DNA of 34,817 bases, taken from NCBI GenBank assembly GCA_023257195.1, contig JALRCU010000035.1:1-34817 (forward strand). Reading direction: 5' to 3'. The DNA comes from Holophagaceae bacterium (GTDB lineage: Bacteria > Acidobacteriota > Holophagae > Holophagales > Holophagaceae). Positions 1 through 8,912 of this stretch are shown here, piece by piece (within the stretch, counting starts at the first letter, position 1; each line of letters begins with the position of its first letter). The notes under the pieces are model-generated. The model saw only the letters and a list, made by a program, of their open reading frames with translations, ran no database searches and was not told the DNA's origin. Position numbers and translations under genes: made by a program.

Positions 1-2
1 TA

Positions 3-629
3 CTTAGGGAAGGGTACAAGCCCATTTCTTTCCCCCTCACCGTCTCTTCCTTTAATCGGGATCTCCCATCTCAATTAAATGACGCCCTTTCTCAAAATAC
101 TTTGATAGATGCATGGATAATTACCTCTCCGACATCCGCACGACTAGTCGAGCCCTTTATCCCAGAAGGCTGCACAATCATTGCGACCAAAGCATCTCAA
201 AATGCATTAACTTATCCGAAGCTATACGATGTGATCATTAGCAATGACCCATCCTCGGAGTCTATGCTTGAGTTAATTAGATCCCATAGACCCAGTGGGG
301 GTGATTTCCTTCTAGTCCATGGTCATCGAAGCCGCCAACTTATCGAGAAGAGCTTTATGAATACCGAATATAGAATCTCGACAATAATCTCCCATGTCGA
401 AATTGCAAATCCTGATCCGCTGTCAGTACCTAGCGCAGGAGCCTATCTAGCCCTTAGCCCCCTTCAAGCAGAGCTTTTTCATCAGAAAACCAGGAGTCTT
501 TTTCCCATAGGTTGGGGTAAGTTATTAGAAAGGACTTTTTTAGATCAAGGCCTTGTTGAGTATCGTGTTTGCGATCCAACCCTCTTTGATCTTCACACTC
601 TCCTTAAAGACATTTACGAGGTGCACTGA
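3..629 (+). CDS. hemD: Uroporphyrinogen-III synthase, 5'-truncated
   Basis: Likely HemD, which closes and inverts ring D of hydroxymethylbilane to give uroporphyrinogen III in the cytoplasm. The reading frame is open from base 3 to the stop at 627-629, so the gene begins before the window; the TTG at 102 is internal. The visible 208 codons show a HemD-like pattern: a strand with PLTV, then a short D-rich stretch and an IITSPTSARL segment, which matches the usual 'fTSpnav' motif, and later SAGAYLALSP. HemD sequences diverge strongly, so much of the call rests on position: the stop abuts the hemB ATG with no spacer, and five further heme genes follow. Confidence is good for family and moderate for details. 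Confidence 0.8.
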   Translation, partial: LREGYKPISFPLTVSSFNRDLPSQLNDALSQNTLIDAWIITSPTSARLVEPFIPEGCTIIATKASQNALTYPKLYDVIISNDPSSESMLELIRSHRPSGGDFLLVHGHRSRQLIEKSFMNTEYRISTIISHVEIANPDPLSVPSAGAYLALSPLQAELFHQKTRSLFPIGWGKLLERTFLDQGLVEYRVCDPTLFDLHTLLKDIYEVH

Positions 630-1598
630 ATGGCCCACAGATCTAGGAGACTCAGGTTATCTTCAGCGATTCGTGAACTTATAGCCGAAACCAGAATCCA
701 TCCCTCTCAGCTTGTGCAACCTTACTTTGTGCAGGCCGCTGAAGGGACTTCTGAAATTCCAAGCCTACCTGGCATAAGTCGCATGAGTATAAATCCACTG
801 TTATCGCAAATCGAGAAAGATCTAAAAAATGGATTGCGCTCAGTTCTTTTATTTGGTGTGCCTGAATCGAAGACGCCTAATGGTCTATCTTCTAAAAATT
901 CAGATGATGTAATACCGAGGGCAATCAGAGATCTTAAAAAGACCTTTGGATCCGAACTGATTGTTATGTCAGACATTTGTCTTTGTGCCTATACAGATCA
1001 TGGTCACTGTGGTTTGATGGTGGATTCCAAAATTCATAACCAAAATTCTGTGGATGCACTTGTTGCCATGGCTTTGAATCATGCTGAAGCCGGAGTCGAT
1101 ATCGTAGCACCAAGTGACATGATGGATTTCCGCATTGGAGCTATTCGTCAAAATTTAGACATGAATAATTTTGAAGATGTTTCCATACTGAGTTATGCCA
1201 TCAAGCATGCCGGAGCCTACTACGGCCCTTTCCGAGACGCTGCAGGATCCTCGCCGAAATTTGGTGATCGCCAAAGCTACCAAATGGATCCCCGTAATGT
1301 GCGCGAAGGACTTAGGGATGCCCTACAGGACGAAGACCAAGGAGCAGATTTTTTGATGATCAAGCCCGCTCTCCCCAATTTAGATTTGATTTCCAAACTG
1401 AAAGAAATGACTTTAGCTCCACTATTTGCTTATCATGTCAGCAGCGAGTTTTCTTCCGTCAAAGCCGCAGATGCTAAGGGTTGGATATCTGGTGATCAAC
1501 TAATGCGTGAGCACTTAATCTCTATTAAGCGTTCTGGTGCCGATGTTATTGTCAGTTATGCTGCTCGTGAAGCCCTAGCCAAAGGCTGGTTCAGTTGA
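630..1598 (+). CDS. hemB: Delta-aminolevulinic acid dehydratase (porphobilinogen synthase)
   Basis: HemB condenses two 5-aminolevulinate molecules to porphobilinogen. The 322-residue length is normal. The metal-site motif SDICLCAYTDHGHCG has Cys117, Cys119 and Cys127, the zinc-type cysteine set rather than the magnesium-only variant. The two active-site lysines are Lys192 (in SYAIKHAGAYYGPFRDAAG) and the Schiff-base Lys245 (in LMIKPALPNLD). The ATG directly follows the hemD stop and the TGA overlaps the TTG of hemL by 4 nt, so translation is probably coupled. All key residues are present and no defect is visible. Confidence 0.97.
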   Translation: MAHRSRRLRLSSAIRELIAETRIHPSQLVQPYFVQAAEGTSEIPSLPGISRMSINPLLSQIEKDLKNGLRSVLLFGVPESKTPNGLSSKNSDDVIPRAIRDLKKTFGSELIVMSDICLCAYTDHGHCGLMVDSKIHNQNSVDALVAMALNHAEAGVDIVAPSDMMDFRIGAIRQNLDMNNFEDVSILSYAIKHAGAYYGPFRDAAGSSPKFGDRQSYQMDPRNVREGLRDALQDEDQGADFLMIKPALPNLDLISKLKEMTLAPLFAYHVSSEFSSVKAADAKGWISGDQLMREHLISIKRSGADVIVSYAAREALAKGWFS

Positions 1599-2854
1599 AC
1601 AACGATCGTCTTTATCGAGAATCTCTCAACCTCTTTCCCGGTGGTGTTAATAGTCCGGTTAGGGCTTTTAAGGCAGTTGGCGGTACGCCAAAATTCTTTA
1701 AAAAAGCGCAAGGAGCTTGGTTTACAGACGAAGAGGATCACCGATATCTTGACCTATGTATGTCATGGGGACCGCTTATTCTTGGTCATGCTCATCCCGA
1801 TGTGATCAACGCTGTAACTGAAGCCCTCAGAGAAGGCTTTACGTTTGGAGCTCCTTCTCGTCGGGAAAATGCTCTAGCTAAAAAAATAAAGAGCATGGTT
1901 CCTTTTGTTGAAAAAATGAGATTTGTATCAAGCGGGACCGAGGCAGTTATGTCTGCAATTAGAGTGTCAAGAGGGTTTACCGGAAGATCGAAAATACTCA
2001 AGTTTGAAGGTTGTTATCATGGTCACTCCGATGCCCTTTTAGTTAAAGCAGGCTCGGGGCTTGCTACCTTTGGAGAGCCATCAAGCGCGGGAGTCCCAAA
2101 GGAAGTTTCATATTTAACCTCCGTACTTCCCTTGGATAATATCGAGGCACTAGAATCTTTTTTTACTCTTCATGGTTCAGAATTAGCCGCGGCGATTATC
2201 GAGCCTATGCCTGCAAATAATGGCTTACTTCTTCAGGATCTAAGATTCCTAAAGCGCCTACGCGAACTATGCACCAAATATCAAAGTGTTCTCATATTTG
2301 ATGAAGTAATTTCTGGTTTTCGTGTTTCACCTTCTGGCGCTTCAGGCCTTTACAAAATTTATCCCGACATAGTGACTTATGGAAAAATTATTGGAGGCGG
2401 AATGCCAGTGGGTCTTTATGGAGGTCGATCAGACATCATGAGTTGCGTGTCTCCTGATGGACCCGTATATCAAGCTGGTACCTTAAGTGGGAATCCTATC
2501 GCCATGACTGCAGGGCTCGCCACGCTCGAACTCTTAGACGAAACCCTTTATGCTACCCTCCAAAAAAGAGGCGCGCAATGGTCCAAAATCTACGAACTTA
2601 TCCCAGGGTGTCGCTGCCCTCATGTTGGGAGTATTTTATGGCCAATTTTTCAACCAAGAGTCAAGCAGTCATCCGAGATTCAAGAATCATCTATAACTAG
2701 TTTTAATAAACTTCACCAAGGGCTTCTTTCCCATGGTGTTTACTTGCCCCCTAGTGGGTATGAAGTCACATTCTTAAGCCTTGCTCATCAAGAACCGGAA
2801 TTATCTTTTTTCCAAGACCAGATCAAAAAAATTATTACACTTCAAGGAAACTAG
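1595..2854 (+). CDS. hemL: Glutamate-1-semialdehyde 2,1-aminomutase
   Basis: HemL is the PLP enzyme that converts glutamate-1-semialdehyde to 5-aminolevulinate, so this organism makes ALA by the C5 (glutamyl-tRNA) route rather than by HemA-type ALA synthase. The 419-residue protein opens with LFPGGVNSPVRAF, a hallmark of the family, has FEGCYHGHSDALLVKAGSG around residue 140, the PLP-aspartate segment FDEVISGFRV near 235, and the PLP lysine Lys264 in TYGKIIGGG. Start is TTG at 1595 within a TTGA overlap with the hemB stop; no ATG gives a better N terminus. The substrate maker glutamyl-tRNA reductase is not in the window. Confidence 0.96.
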   Translation: MNNDRLYRESLNLFPGGVNSPVRAFKAVGGTPKFFKKAQGAWFTDEEDHRYLDLCMSWGPLILGHAHPDVINAVTEALREGFTFGAPSRRENALAKKIKSMVPFVEKMRFVSSGTEAVMSAIRVSRGFTGRSKILKFEGCYHGHSDALLVKAGSGLATFGEPSSAGVPKEVSYLTSVLPLDNIEALESFFTLHGSELAAAIIEPMPANNGLLLQDLRFLKRLRELCTKYQSVLIFDEVISGFRVSPSGASGLYKIYPDIVTYGKIIGGGMPVGLYGGRSDIMSCVSPDGPVYQAGTLSGNPIAMTAGLATLELLDETLYATLQKRGAQWSKIYELIPGCRCPHVGSILWPIFQPRVKQSSEIQESSITSFNKLHQGLLSHGVYLPPSGYEVTFLSLAHQEPELSFFQDQIKKIITLQGN

Positions 2855-3841
2855 TTGGATCCTTTGTTACTTAAAGTCCTGAATGGAGTTCGGACTCCTG
2901 AAACGCCCGTTTGGTTCATGAGGCAGGCGGGAAGATTTTTGCCTGAATATCGCGAAATCAGAAAGCAATATGCTTTTGATCAGGTACTAAATGATCCCCA
3001 ATTATCCAAGAAGGTGACTTTACAACCAATCCAAAGGTTTCCCAAGTTAGATGGGGCTATCATTTTTAGCGATATTTTAATCGTATTAAATGCGCTAGGC
3101 TGTAACGTTTCTTTTGAGCATGGATCTCCATCTATTGGCCGCACTCTCGATCAAATCTCCCTAAATGATCCGGTCGATTACTCTCATTTTGATACAGTTC
3201 AGGCTGCACTTAAATCAACTCGACTAGATTTACCCTCTCATGTCACATTAATTGGTTTTGCGGGAGCACCCTGGACCCTTTTTGCCTATGCTTGCGATGG
3301 ATCTAATAAAAATGGTTGGAAAAAGGCAAAAGAGCTCCTAACCCAAAAGCCATTAGAAGCTGAAGCATGGCTCAGTAAAATTAGTCGTGTAACGCGGGAT
3401 CTTCTACTACTTCAAATTGCTTCCGGAGCCCAAGTAGTTCAACTCTTTGATAGTTGGGCTGGAGATTTGTCAAATGATGAATATCTATCATGGGCGCTTC
3501 CCTACGCTGAAAAGACCCTCAAAGATCTTAAAGTGCCAAGAATATATTTTCCTAAAATGCAGGAAATCCCCGTACAGCTCCAATCTTTCGACTGTGAAGC
3601 ACTCTCTATTTCCTGGGAGAGTAGTCTTTTGTTAGCTCGCTCCCGTTTTTCAACAAAAATTCTTCAGGGTAATCTAGACCCAAAGGTTCTATTAGGCGAC
3701 GAAAACGAACTTGATAAACACGTTCAGGCAATTATGGAAAGCATGAAGAATCATGGTCATATTTTTAATCTTGGGCATGGAATACTTCCGCAGACTAATC
3801 CTAAAGCTATTCAAAGAATTCTAGATATGGTTAAGTCATGA
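2855..3841 (+). CDS. hemE: Uroporphyrinogen decarboxylase
   Basis: HemE removes four carboxyl groups from uroporphyrinogen III to give coproporphyrinogen III. The 328-residue protein has the signature PVWFMRQAGRFLPEYR at residues 18-33 with its substrate-binding arginines, FSDIL near 70, and the second signature GFAGAPWTLFAY near 138, and ends with FNLGHGILPQTNP, typical for the family. Start is a TTG immediately after the hemL TAG; upstream lies hemL coding sequence, and the N terminus at this TTG matches family length. Its last codons overlap the ATG of hemN (ATGA). No unusual residues were noticed. Confidence 0.96.
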   Translation: MDPLLLKVLNGVRTPETPVWFMRQAGRFLPEYREIRKQYAFDQVLNDPQLSKKVTLQPIQRFPKLDGAIIFSDILIVLNALGCNVSFEHGSPSIGRTLDQISLNDPVDYSHFDTVQAALKSTRLDLPSHVTLIGFAGAPWTLFAYACDGSNKNGWKKAKELLTQKPLEAEAWLSKISRVTRDLLLLQIASGAQVVQLFDSWAGDLSNDEYLSWALPYAEKTLKDLKVPRIYFPKMQEIPVQLQSFDCEALSISWESSLLLARSRFSTKILQGNLDPKVLLGDENELDKHVQAIMESMKNHGHIFNLGHGILPQTNPKAIQRILDMVKS

Positions 3842-5205
3842 CGCCCTCTCTTCAAGAACTGATCACTCGTTACGATAAGCCTGGTCCTAGATATACGGGA
3901 TACCCAATGCCTCCCGCATGGAACGATAATCTTGACGAATCTGTACTTCTTGAAGCCATAGATACTGTTTCGGAGCATGATGATTATTTAAGCGTCTATG
4001 TCCACTTACCTTTTTGTAAACGCCGCTGTTCTTATTGCGGCTGTAATGTAGTAATCAGTCCACAGTATGATCCTGTTGAAAACTTTTTGAAGAGCCTAGA
4101 CAAAGAGGCCGATTTGTGGAGTAAGCGCCTCATTAAGCCCCGAAAGATTATTCAAATGCATTGGGGCGGTGGGACCCCTAACTATCTAAATGCCAGTGAT
4201 TTATCGAGAGTTTTTCGCTCCGTAACTTCTAGGTTCGAAATTCTCCCAAATGCTGAAGTAAGCATTGAGATTGATCCAACTTTCCTCACTGTTGATCAAC
4301 TACCTGTTTTAAGAGATCTTGGTTTCAATCGGGTATCTTTTGGTGTACAGGATATGGATTTGGAAGTCCAAGAACTCATTACGCGCGGTCAAACACCCGA
4401 TCAAACTATTACGGCAATCGAGCAGGCACAATCCCTTGGTTTTAAGGGCATTAACATTGATTTGGTGTATGGCTTACCTGGACAAACCCCCAGTAGTTTC
4501 AAAATAACCATTCAAAAGATGATAGAACTCAACCCCAGTCGTCTTGCTATTTATGGTTTTGCATATTTACCCTCACTTTTACCATTCCAAAAATCCATTC
4601 CTCTTGAAAAACTTCCCCAACCCTCTGAAAGGCTAAATTTGCTATTAATGGCTTCCAGTATGCTTGAACAAGCAGGATACATTGCCGTTGGAATGGACCA
4701 TTTTTCAAGTCCCTCAGATGACCTTACGACTGCTTTGAATTCGGGTAAATTAGGTCGGAACTTTATGGGTTATGCTCCTCAAGTAGGAGAGCACATGGTG
4801 AGTATGGGGCCTAGTGCTATCTCGAATATTGGCAATGTTTATCATCAAAATCATAAAAATCTCAATCAATGGACTCAAGCAATCAATGAAGGTCATTTTG
4901 CCATGAGCAAAGGCATTAAATGTACCCCGGACGACTTATTAAGACGATGGGTTATACACACTCTGATGACGGAGTTCAGACTGGTATGGGCTAATTTTGA
5001 AAATAAATGGAAAATGGACGGAAAGACATACTTTCGTAATGAAATCGAATCACTTACCGCTGAAATTGAATATGGAACTGTGCTGATAACAAATGAGAGA
5101 ATCGAAATAACTGATATTGGAAAGCGGTTTATAAGAAATCTCGTGATGCCTTTTGATCGTTACTTGACGAATATTCCTAAGAGTAAATTTAGCCAAACTG
5201 TGTAA
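3838..5205 (+). CDS. hemN: Oxygen-independent coproporphyrinogen III dehydrogenase
   Basis: HemN is a radical SAM enzyme that oxidatively decarboxylates coproporphyrinogen III to protoporphyrinogen IX without oxygen. At 455 residues it is the full-length HemN type, not the shorter HemW. It opens with KPGPRYTGYPMPP, the HemN N-terminal motif, has the cluster cysteines Cys60, Cys64, Cys67 plus Cys69 in CKRRCSYCGC, a SAM-binding GGGTPNYL near residue 110 and the C-terminal segment VIHTLMTEF. The ATG overlaps the hemE TGA. No oxygen-dependent HemF is present here, yet a HemY-type oxidase follows two genes later. Confidence 0.95.
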   Translation: MTPSLQELITRYDKPGPRYTGYPMPPAWNDNLDESVLLEAIDTVSEHDDYLSVYVHLPFCKRRCSYCGCNVVISPQYDPVENFLKSLDKEADLWSKRLIKPRKIIQMHWGGGTPNYLNASDLSRVFRSVTSRFEILPNAEVSIEIDPTFLTVDQLPVLRDLGFNRVSFGVQDMDLEVQELITRGQTPDQTITAIEQAQSLGFKGINIDLVYGLPGQTPSSFKITIQKMIELNPSRLAIYGFAYLPSLLPFQKSIPLEKLPQPSERLNLLLMASSMLEQAGYIAVGMDHFSSPSDDLTTALNSGKLGRNFMGYAPQVGEHMVSMGPSAISNIGNVYHQNHKNLNQWTQAINEGHFAMSKGIKCTPDDLLRRWVIHTLMTEFRLVWANFENKWKMDGKTYFRNEIESLTAEIEYGTVLITNERIEITDIGKRFIRNLVMPFDRYLTNIPKSKFSQTV

Positions 5206-5224
5206 GAAATTATGGACACCCGCC

Positions 5225-6175
5225 ATGCATGCTAAAACAGCCATCGTAATGTTAAACCTAGGTGGCCCTGTCACCCTAAGCCACGTAGAACCTTTTTTGA
5301 AAACGTTATTCGGAGATCGAGATCTTATAAAATTACCTGGTCCTGCCTGGTTTCAGCCAACGTATGCATGGGGGATTGCAAAAATCCGTACAAAAGGAGC
5401 TCAGAAAAAGTATGCAGAAATTGGTGGCGGCTCTCCATTGCTACGCGAAACAGCCCTACAAGCCTCTTCACTGAGAACCGAGTTGAGGAGCCTAGGTTTT
5501 GAAGGTCCAATTAAATTAATATTTCGAACCTCTCAGCCAAGAGCAGAGTCGATGCTTAAGGTTCTGAAAAGAGAAGGTATTCATCAAATATTACCCTTAT
5601 CTCTTTATCCCCATGACTGTAAAGCCACAATTGGATCTAGCATGCGGGAGTTAGAACAACTTGCACCTAAATATGGAATTTCTATTCTTCCAGGAGTCCT
5701 TCATTATGCCGATCACCCAAAATACATTACTGCCCTAGGTCAGCTCATTCGGGATAAATTAGATGAACTCCCTTATGCTACGGTTATCTTTAGTGCCCAC
5801 AGTCTTCCAGTTAATCAGATTGAAAATGGGGATCCCTATGAAGATGAAATCCATAAATCAGTTGAGGCTATCAAACAATTTCTTGGGGATATTCCTGGTG
5901 GTTACCTGTTGGGTTACCAGTCTCGCGTAGGTCCAATCCGCTGGTTAACGCCATCCCTTAAGACTGTTCTCAAAGACTGCAGGGGTAGGGATGTGATTAT
6001 CGTTCCCATTTCTTTTGTTTCGGAGCATATTGAAACGCTACATGAACTCGATATTGAATACAGAGAAACTGCCCAGAAATTAGGTATCCGTAATTATGCA
6101 AGAGTTCAAACTGTGGGAATCAACTCTGAATTTATTCACTGTTTATCACAATTAGTGATTCAGAATCTTAAGTAG
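5225..6175 (+). CDS. hemH: Ferrochelatase
   Basis: HemH inserts ferrous iron into a porphyrin to make heme. The 316-residue protein starts with TAIVMLNLGGP, has GGGSPLL near residue 68, the catalytic His192 in FSAHSLP, the second active-site motif YQSRVGPIRWLTP near residues 231-243, and Glu270 in SEHIETLHELDIEY. The order hemN-hemH-hemY suggests the protoheme branch, with ferrochelatase acting on protoporphyrin IX; a coproporphyrin-dependent route is less likely because HemN is present. The spacer to hemN is 19 nt with no clear Shine-Dalgarno. No transmembrane tail is seen. Confidence 0.95.
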   Translation: MHAKTAIVMLNLGGPVTLSHVEPFLKTLFGDRDLIKLPGPAWFQPTYAWGIAKIRTKGAQKKYAEIGGGSPLLRETALQASSLRTELRSLGFEGPIKLIFRTSQPRAESMLKVLKREGIHQILPLSLYPHDCKATIGSSMRELEQLAPKYGISILPGVLHYADHPKYITALGQLIRDKLDELPYATVIFSAHSLPVNQIENGDPYEDEIHKSVEAIKQFLGDIPGGYLLGYQSRVGPIRWLTPSLKTVLKDCRGRDVIIVPISFVSEHIETLHELDIEYRETAQKLGIRNYARVQTVGINSEFIHCLSQLVIQNLK

Positions 6176-6181
6176 AAACTC

Positions 6182-7447
6182 ATGAAGAAAATTCTCATTA
6201 TCGGCGCTGGTATCTCGGGGCTCACTGCAGCCTATCGCCTTCAATCAGAGGGTTACGATGTTACGATCGTCGAGTCTAGTAAGGTTCCGGGGGGGTGGGT
6301 TCGAACTTTAGTTGATCCAAACGAAGGAAATATTGAAAAGGGCCCACAACTAATTGCGGTAGAATCCGGGACTCCTCTACGCTACCTACTTGACTCACTT
6401 GGAATACCTTTAACTATTCATCGAAATCTTTCAAGATTCATTGGCATTGACGGAAAACTAGTTCGCGTTCCAAGAAGTGTATCCGAGCTCTTTAGGAGCC
6501 CATTATTGACTCTAAAGGGTAAGTTACGGATTTTCCTAGAACCTTTATTGTGTTATTTTCTCAATAAAAATAAAGAATATACTCTTCATGAAGCCATAGG
6601 AAATAGATTTGGTTTTGAAATCGCAGATCGTCTTGCCCCAGCTATCGTAAACGGCATTCTTGCTGCTCCACCTAACGAAGTCTCGCAGGAGTCTATTCCA
6701 CTCTTCAGGATGGCTAATGAGGGCAGCGTATTATGGCGTTCAATTATGCGTGGTCATACTGTTTTGTCTACTCCTACAGGCGGAATGGGCGAACTTACTC
6801 AGGCACTTGCATCCAAATGTTCCATCATTTTTAATACCGAAATTACCTCTCTCAATTACTCCCAATCCTATTGGCATGCATCCGGTCCTACATATGATGG
6901 AAAATTTGATTCGATCCTTCTTGCAATCCCTGCTCCAAAGGCCGCGGCTCTTTTGTCTTTGATATCCCCCCGCTTATCTGCGATTTTAAAAAAAATTGAA
7001 TATACTTCCTTGTATTCATTCCATTCAACCCACGCCTACAACAATACTCTAGATAATAGTCTCGGCTTTCTATTGCATCCTAGTGAATCAGAATTTCTTC
7101 TCGGATGTTTTGTTTCTTCATCGCTCACAATACCTGATAAAGACAAAACCATTAAACTTCGAACCTTTGTCAAAATAAATCAGAACTCAATTCCTCGCTG
7201 GCAAGATATTTATAGTGAATTGATCAAATGGGTTCCCGATTTAAGTCCTAGCAATTCATGCCACATAGAAACAGCTTCTTTGGCTATCCCCATAATGAGA
7301 GTCGGTCAGTTTCCAGAGATTGTTAGAGCATTAGAAGATCTCCCTAGTGGGCTAGATTGGATCGGTGGAGCACGGTTCGGTCCAGGAGTAAAAGATATTG
7401 TTGACGGTATTGATTCTTGGATGAGCACATCTCGAATGCATGCTTAA
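6182..7447 (+). CDS. hemY: Protoporphyrinogen oxidase, HemY-type (FAD amine-oxidase family)
   Basis: This FAD enzyme likely oxidises protoporphyrinogen IX to protoporphyrin IX. The N terminus carries the dinucleotide-binding motif ILIIGAGISGLTAAYRL followed by VTIVESS and PGGWVRT, the substrate-proximal glycine-rich stretch. Around residue 155 APAIVNGILAAPPNEVS matches the HemY pattern (FVSGVYAGDPxxLS-like), GGMGELTQAL is seen near 200, and IGGARFGPGVKDIVDGI at the C terminus is the FAD-closing motif. At 421 residues it is somewhat short for HemY (about 450-470). HemY-type enzymes normally use oxygen, which contrasts with the oxygen-independent HemN upstream. The gene lies 6 nt after hemH and 27 nt before dnaX. 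Confidence 0.88.
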   Translation: MKKILIIGAGISGLTAAYRLQSEGYDVTIVESSKVPGGWVRTLVDPNEGNIEKGPQLIAVESGTPLRYLLDSLGIPLTIHRNLSRFIGIDGKLVRVPRSVSELFRSPLLTLKGKLRIFLEPLLCYFLNKNKEYTLHEAIGNRFGFEIADRLAPAIVNGILAAPPNEVSQESIPLFRMANEGSVLWRSIMRGHTVLSTPTGGMGELTQALASKCSIIFNTEITSLNYSQSYWHASGPTYDGKFDSILLAIPAPKAAALLSLISPRLSAILKKIEYTSLYSFHSTHAYNNTLDNSLGFLLHPSESEFLLGCFVSSSLTIPDKDKTIKLRTFVKINQNSIPRWQDIYSELIKWVPDLSPSNSCHIETASLAIPIMRVGQFPEIVRALEDLPSGLDWIGGARFGPGVKDIVDGIDSWMSTSRMHA

Positions 7448-7474
7448 GTTACTATTGTGTGAGAACATATCGTT

Positions 7475-8689
7475 ATGTCTACGTTGGCACTAAAATACAG
7501 ACCCGTACTCCTCGATGACCTTATTGGTCAAGAAATGAGCGTTCGGGCTCTAACCAATATTTTGACAAGGGCCAAAGATAGGGGCTTTCTTCATCAAGCT
7601 TATCTTTTTGCGGGGTTAAGAGGCACGGGTAAGACTAGTACAGCTAGAATTATGGCCAAAGCACTCAATTGCGAAACGGGGCCTACGCCACATCCGTGCG
7701 AGAGGTGTCCATCATGCCTCGCCTCTATTTCCCCTGATGGACACTTGGACATAGTTGAAATAGATGCGGCTAGTCGCTCATCCGTTGAAGATGCTCGAAA
7801 TCTTAGGGAACAAGTCCAAACTCTCCCGGCATTTAGTCGCTATCGAATTTATATCATCGATGAAGCCCACATGCTTTCAAAGCAGGCTTTCGACGCCTTA
7901 CTTAAAATGCTTGAGGAGCCTCCAAGTCATTCTATTTTTATTCTTGCTACCACTGAAATTGACCGTGTTCCAGACACCATTAAAAGCAGAGTTCAAATAT
8001 TTCCATTCAGGCTTATCCCCATACCGCTTATTGAGGCAAGACTTCAAGCGATTGCCCTTAAGGAGTCCATTAAATTATCACCAGATTCATCCCGTTTAAT
8101 TGCAGAAACTGCTGATGGATCCATGCGGGATGCATTAACAACGCTTGATCGTATCGTTGCATCAACTGTAGACTCTACAATTTCTGAAGAGTCCGTGCGA
8201 TCTCAACTTGGAGTCGTGCCAAAGTCCGTAATGTTAGAGATATCTGATGCAATAACTCAATCAGATACGCCCAAACTGATCATCTTACTAGATTCATTAG
8301 CTAATTTTGGCATTGATTGGATTGTCTTCTGGAAGGAATTAGTAATCAATTTCCAAACACGTCTTCATTCAGAAATAAAACTTAATTCTACTCCCCAAGC
8401 AATTCTCAAATGGGCTAGAATCTTGCAAATATTGGTTTCACGCGAGAGAGATATCAAAGAGAGTTCCTTGCCAAGAGTTGTTGTAGAAATTACTCTGGTG
8501 ACTCTTTCCAATTTGCCCAATCTTGCTCCCCTAGAGTCCCTACTTTCACCCTCGGGTTCCTCGCTAAATTCAGCGACGCTTACTCTAAAGGCCAAAAGTG
8601 AGACCACGAATCTTTCTCAAGCTAAAGTTGCTAAATCAGATCAAGGATTAGACGACCTCTTGAAGATGACAGGTGGTACCATAGCCTAA
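7475..8689 (+). CDS. dnaX: DNA polymerase III clamp-loader subunit, short gamma-like form
   Basis: DnaX is the AAA+ motor of the clamp loader that opens the beta clamp. It begins LALKYRPVLLDDLIGQ, has Walker A GLRGTGKT at residues 47-54, a zinc module with Cys66, Cys75, Cys78 and Cys81, Walker B with DEAH at 129-132, and the sensor/arginine-finger region DTIKSRVQ, where the usual SRC motif has Val in place of Cys. At 404 residues it ends after domain III, like the E. coli gamma form (about 430), and lacks the tau extension that contacts DnaB and Pol III alpha. A tau-like product would have to come from another gene. It is the last gene of the heme operon; the TAA lies 1 nt from the convergent moaD stop. 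Confidence 0.93.
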   Translation: MSTLALKYRPVLLDDLIGQEMSVRALTNILTRAKDRGFLHQAYLFAGLRGTGKTSTARIMAKALNCETGPTPHPCERCPSCLASISPDGHLDIVEIDAASRSSVEDARNLREQVQTLPAFSRYRIYIIDEAHMLSKQAFDALLKMLEEPPSHSIFILATTEIDRVPDTIKSRVQIFPFRLIPIPLIEARLQAIALKESIKLSPDSSRLIAETADGSMRDALTTLDRIVASTVDSTISEESVRSQLGVVPKSVMLEISDAITQSDTPKLIILLDSLANFGIDWIVFWKELVINFQTRLHSEIKLNSTPQAILKWARILQILVSRERDIKESSLPRVVVEITLVTLSNLPNLAPLESLLSPSGSSLNSATLTLKAKSETTNLSQAKVAKSDQGLDDLLKMTGGTIA

Positions 8690-8690
8690 A

Positions 8691-8912
8691 TTATCCCCCA
8701 CTTACCGGGGGAAAAAAAGATACTCGAGAGCCTGACTCGATGATGTCAGATCCCGATGCAATTTTATGGTTGATGGCGATCAAAGCATTGGGGGGGATTG
8801 GCGTAAGTTCAGTTCTATCAAGAAGATCCCTTACGGTTCCTGTGAATTCGATATCCAATTCGGTTTTACCTATTAATTCTCGATACCGAGCAAAAAAGGT
8901 GATGTGGATCAC
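8691..8912 (-). CDS. moaD: Molybdopterin synthase sulfur-carrier subunit, MoaD-like
   Basis: A small beta-grasp ubiquitin-like protein ending in the diagnostic Gly-Gly (SFFPPVSGG), the C terminus that is thiocarboxylated to donate sulfur, here most likely to molybdopterin. It contains ITFFARYRELIG, the standard MoaD N-terminal pattern. I place the start at GTG 8912-8910: it overlaps the tamB TGA as GTGA, the usual coupled arrangement, and gives 73 residues beginning VIHITFFARY. A TTG at 8927 would add five residues that the family does not have. No moaE, moaA or other cofactor gene is in view. A ThiS-like carrier is an alternative, but the FFPPVSGG ending favours MoaD. Confidence 0.82.
   Translation of the reverse strand: MIHITFFARYRELIGKTELDIEFTGTVRDLLDRTELTPIPPNALIAINHKIASGSDIIESGSRVSFFPPVSGG

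Noticed and set aside
6660-6962. 100-codon frame inside hemY in another phase
   Set aside because: Same strand as hemY, which has clear FAD motifs across the whole length; the other phase has no recognisable content.
8695-8718. CCCCC/GGGGG hairpin followed by A's between dnaX and moaD
   Set aside because: On the plus strand the stem is followed by A, not T, and on the minus strand by a mixed ATAATTT. It encodes the conserved PPVSGG end of MoaD, which explains the bases.
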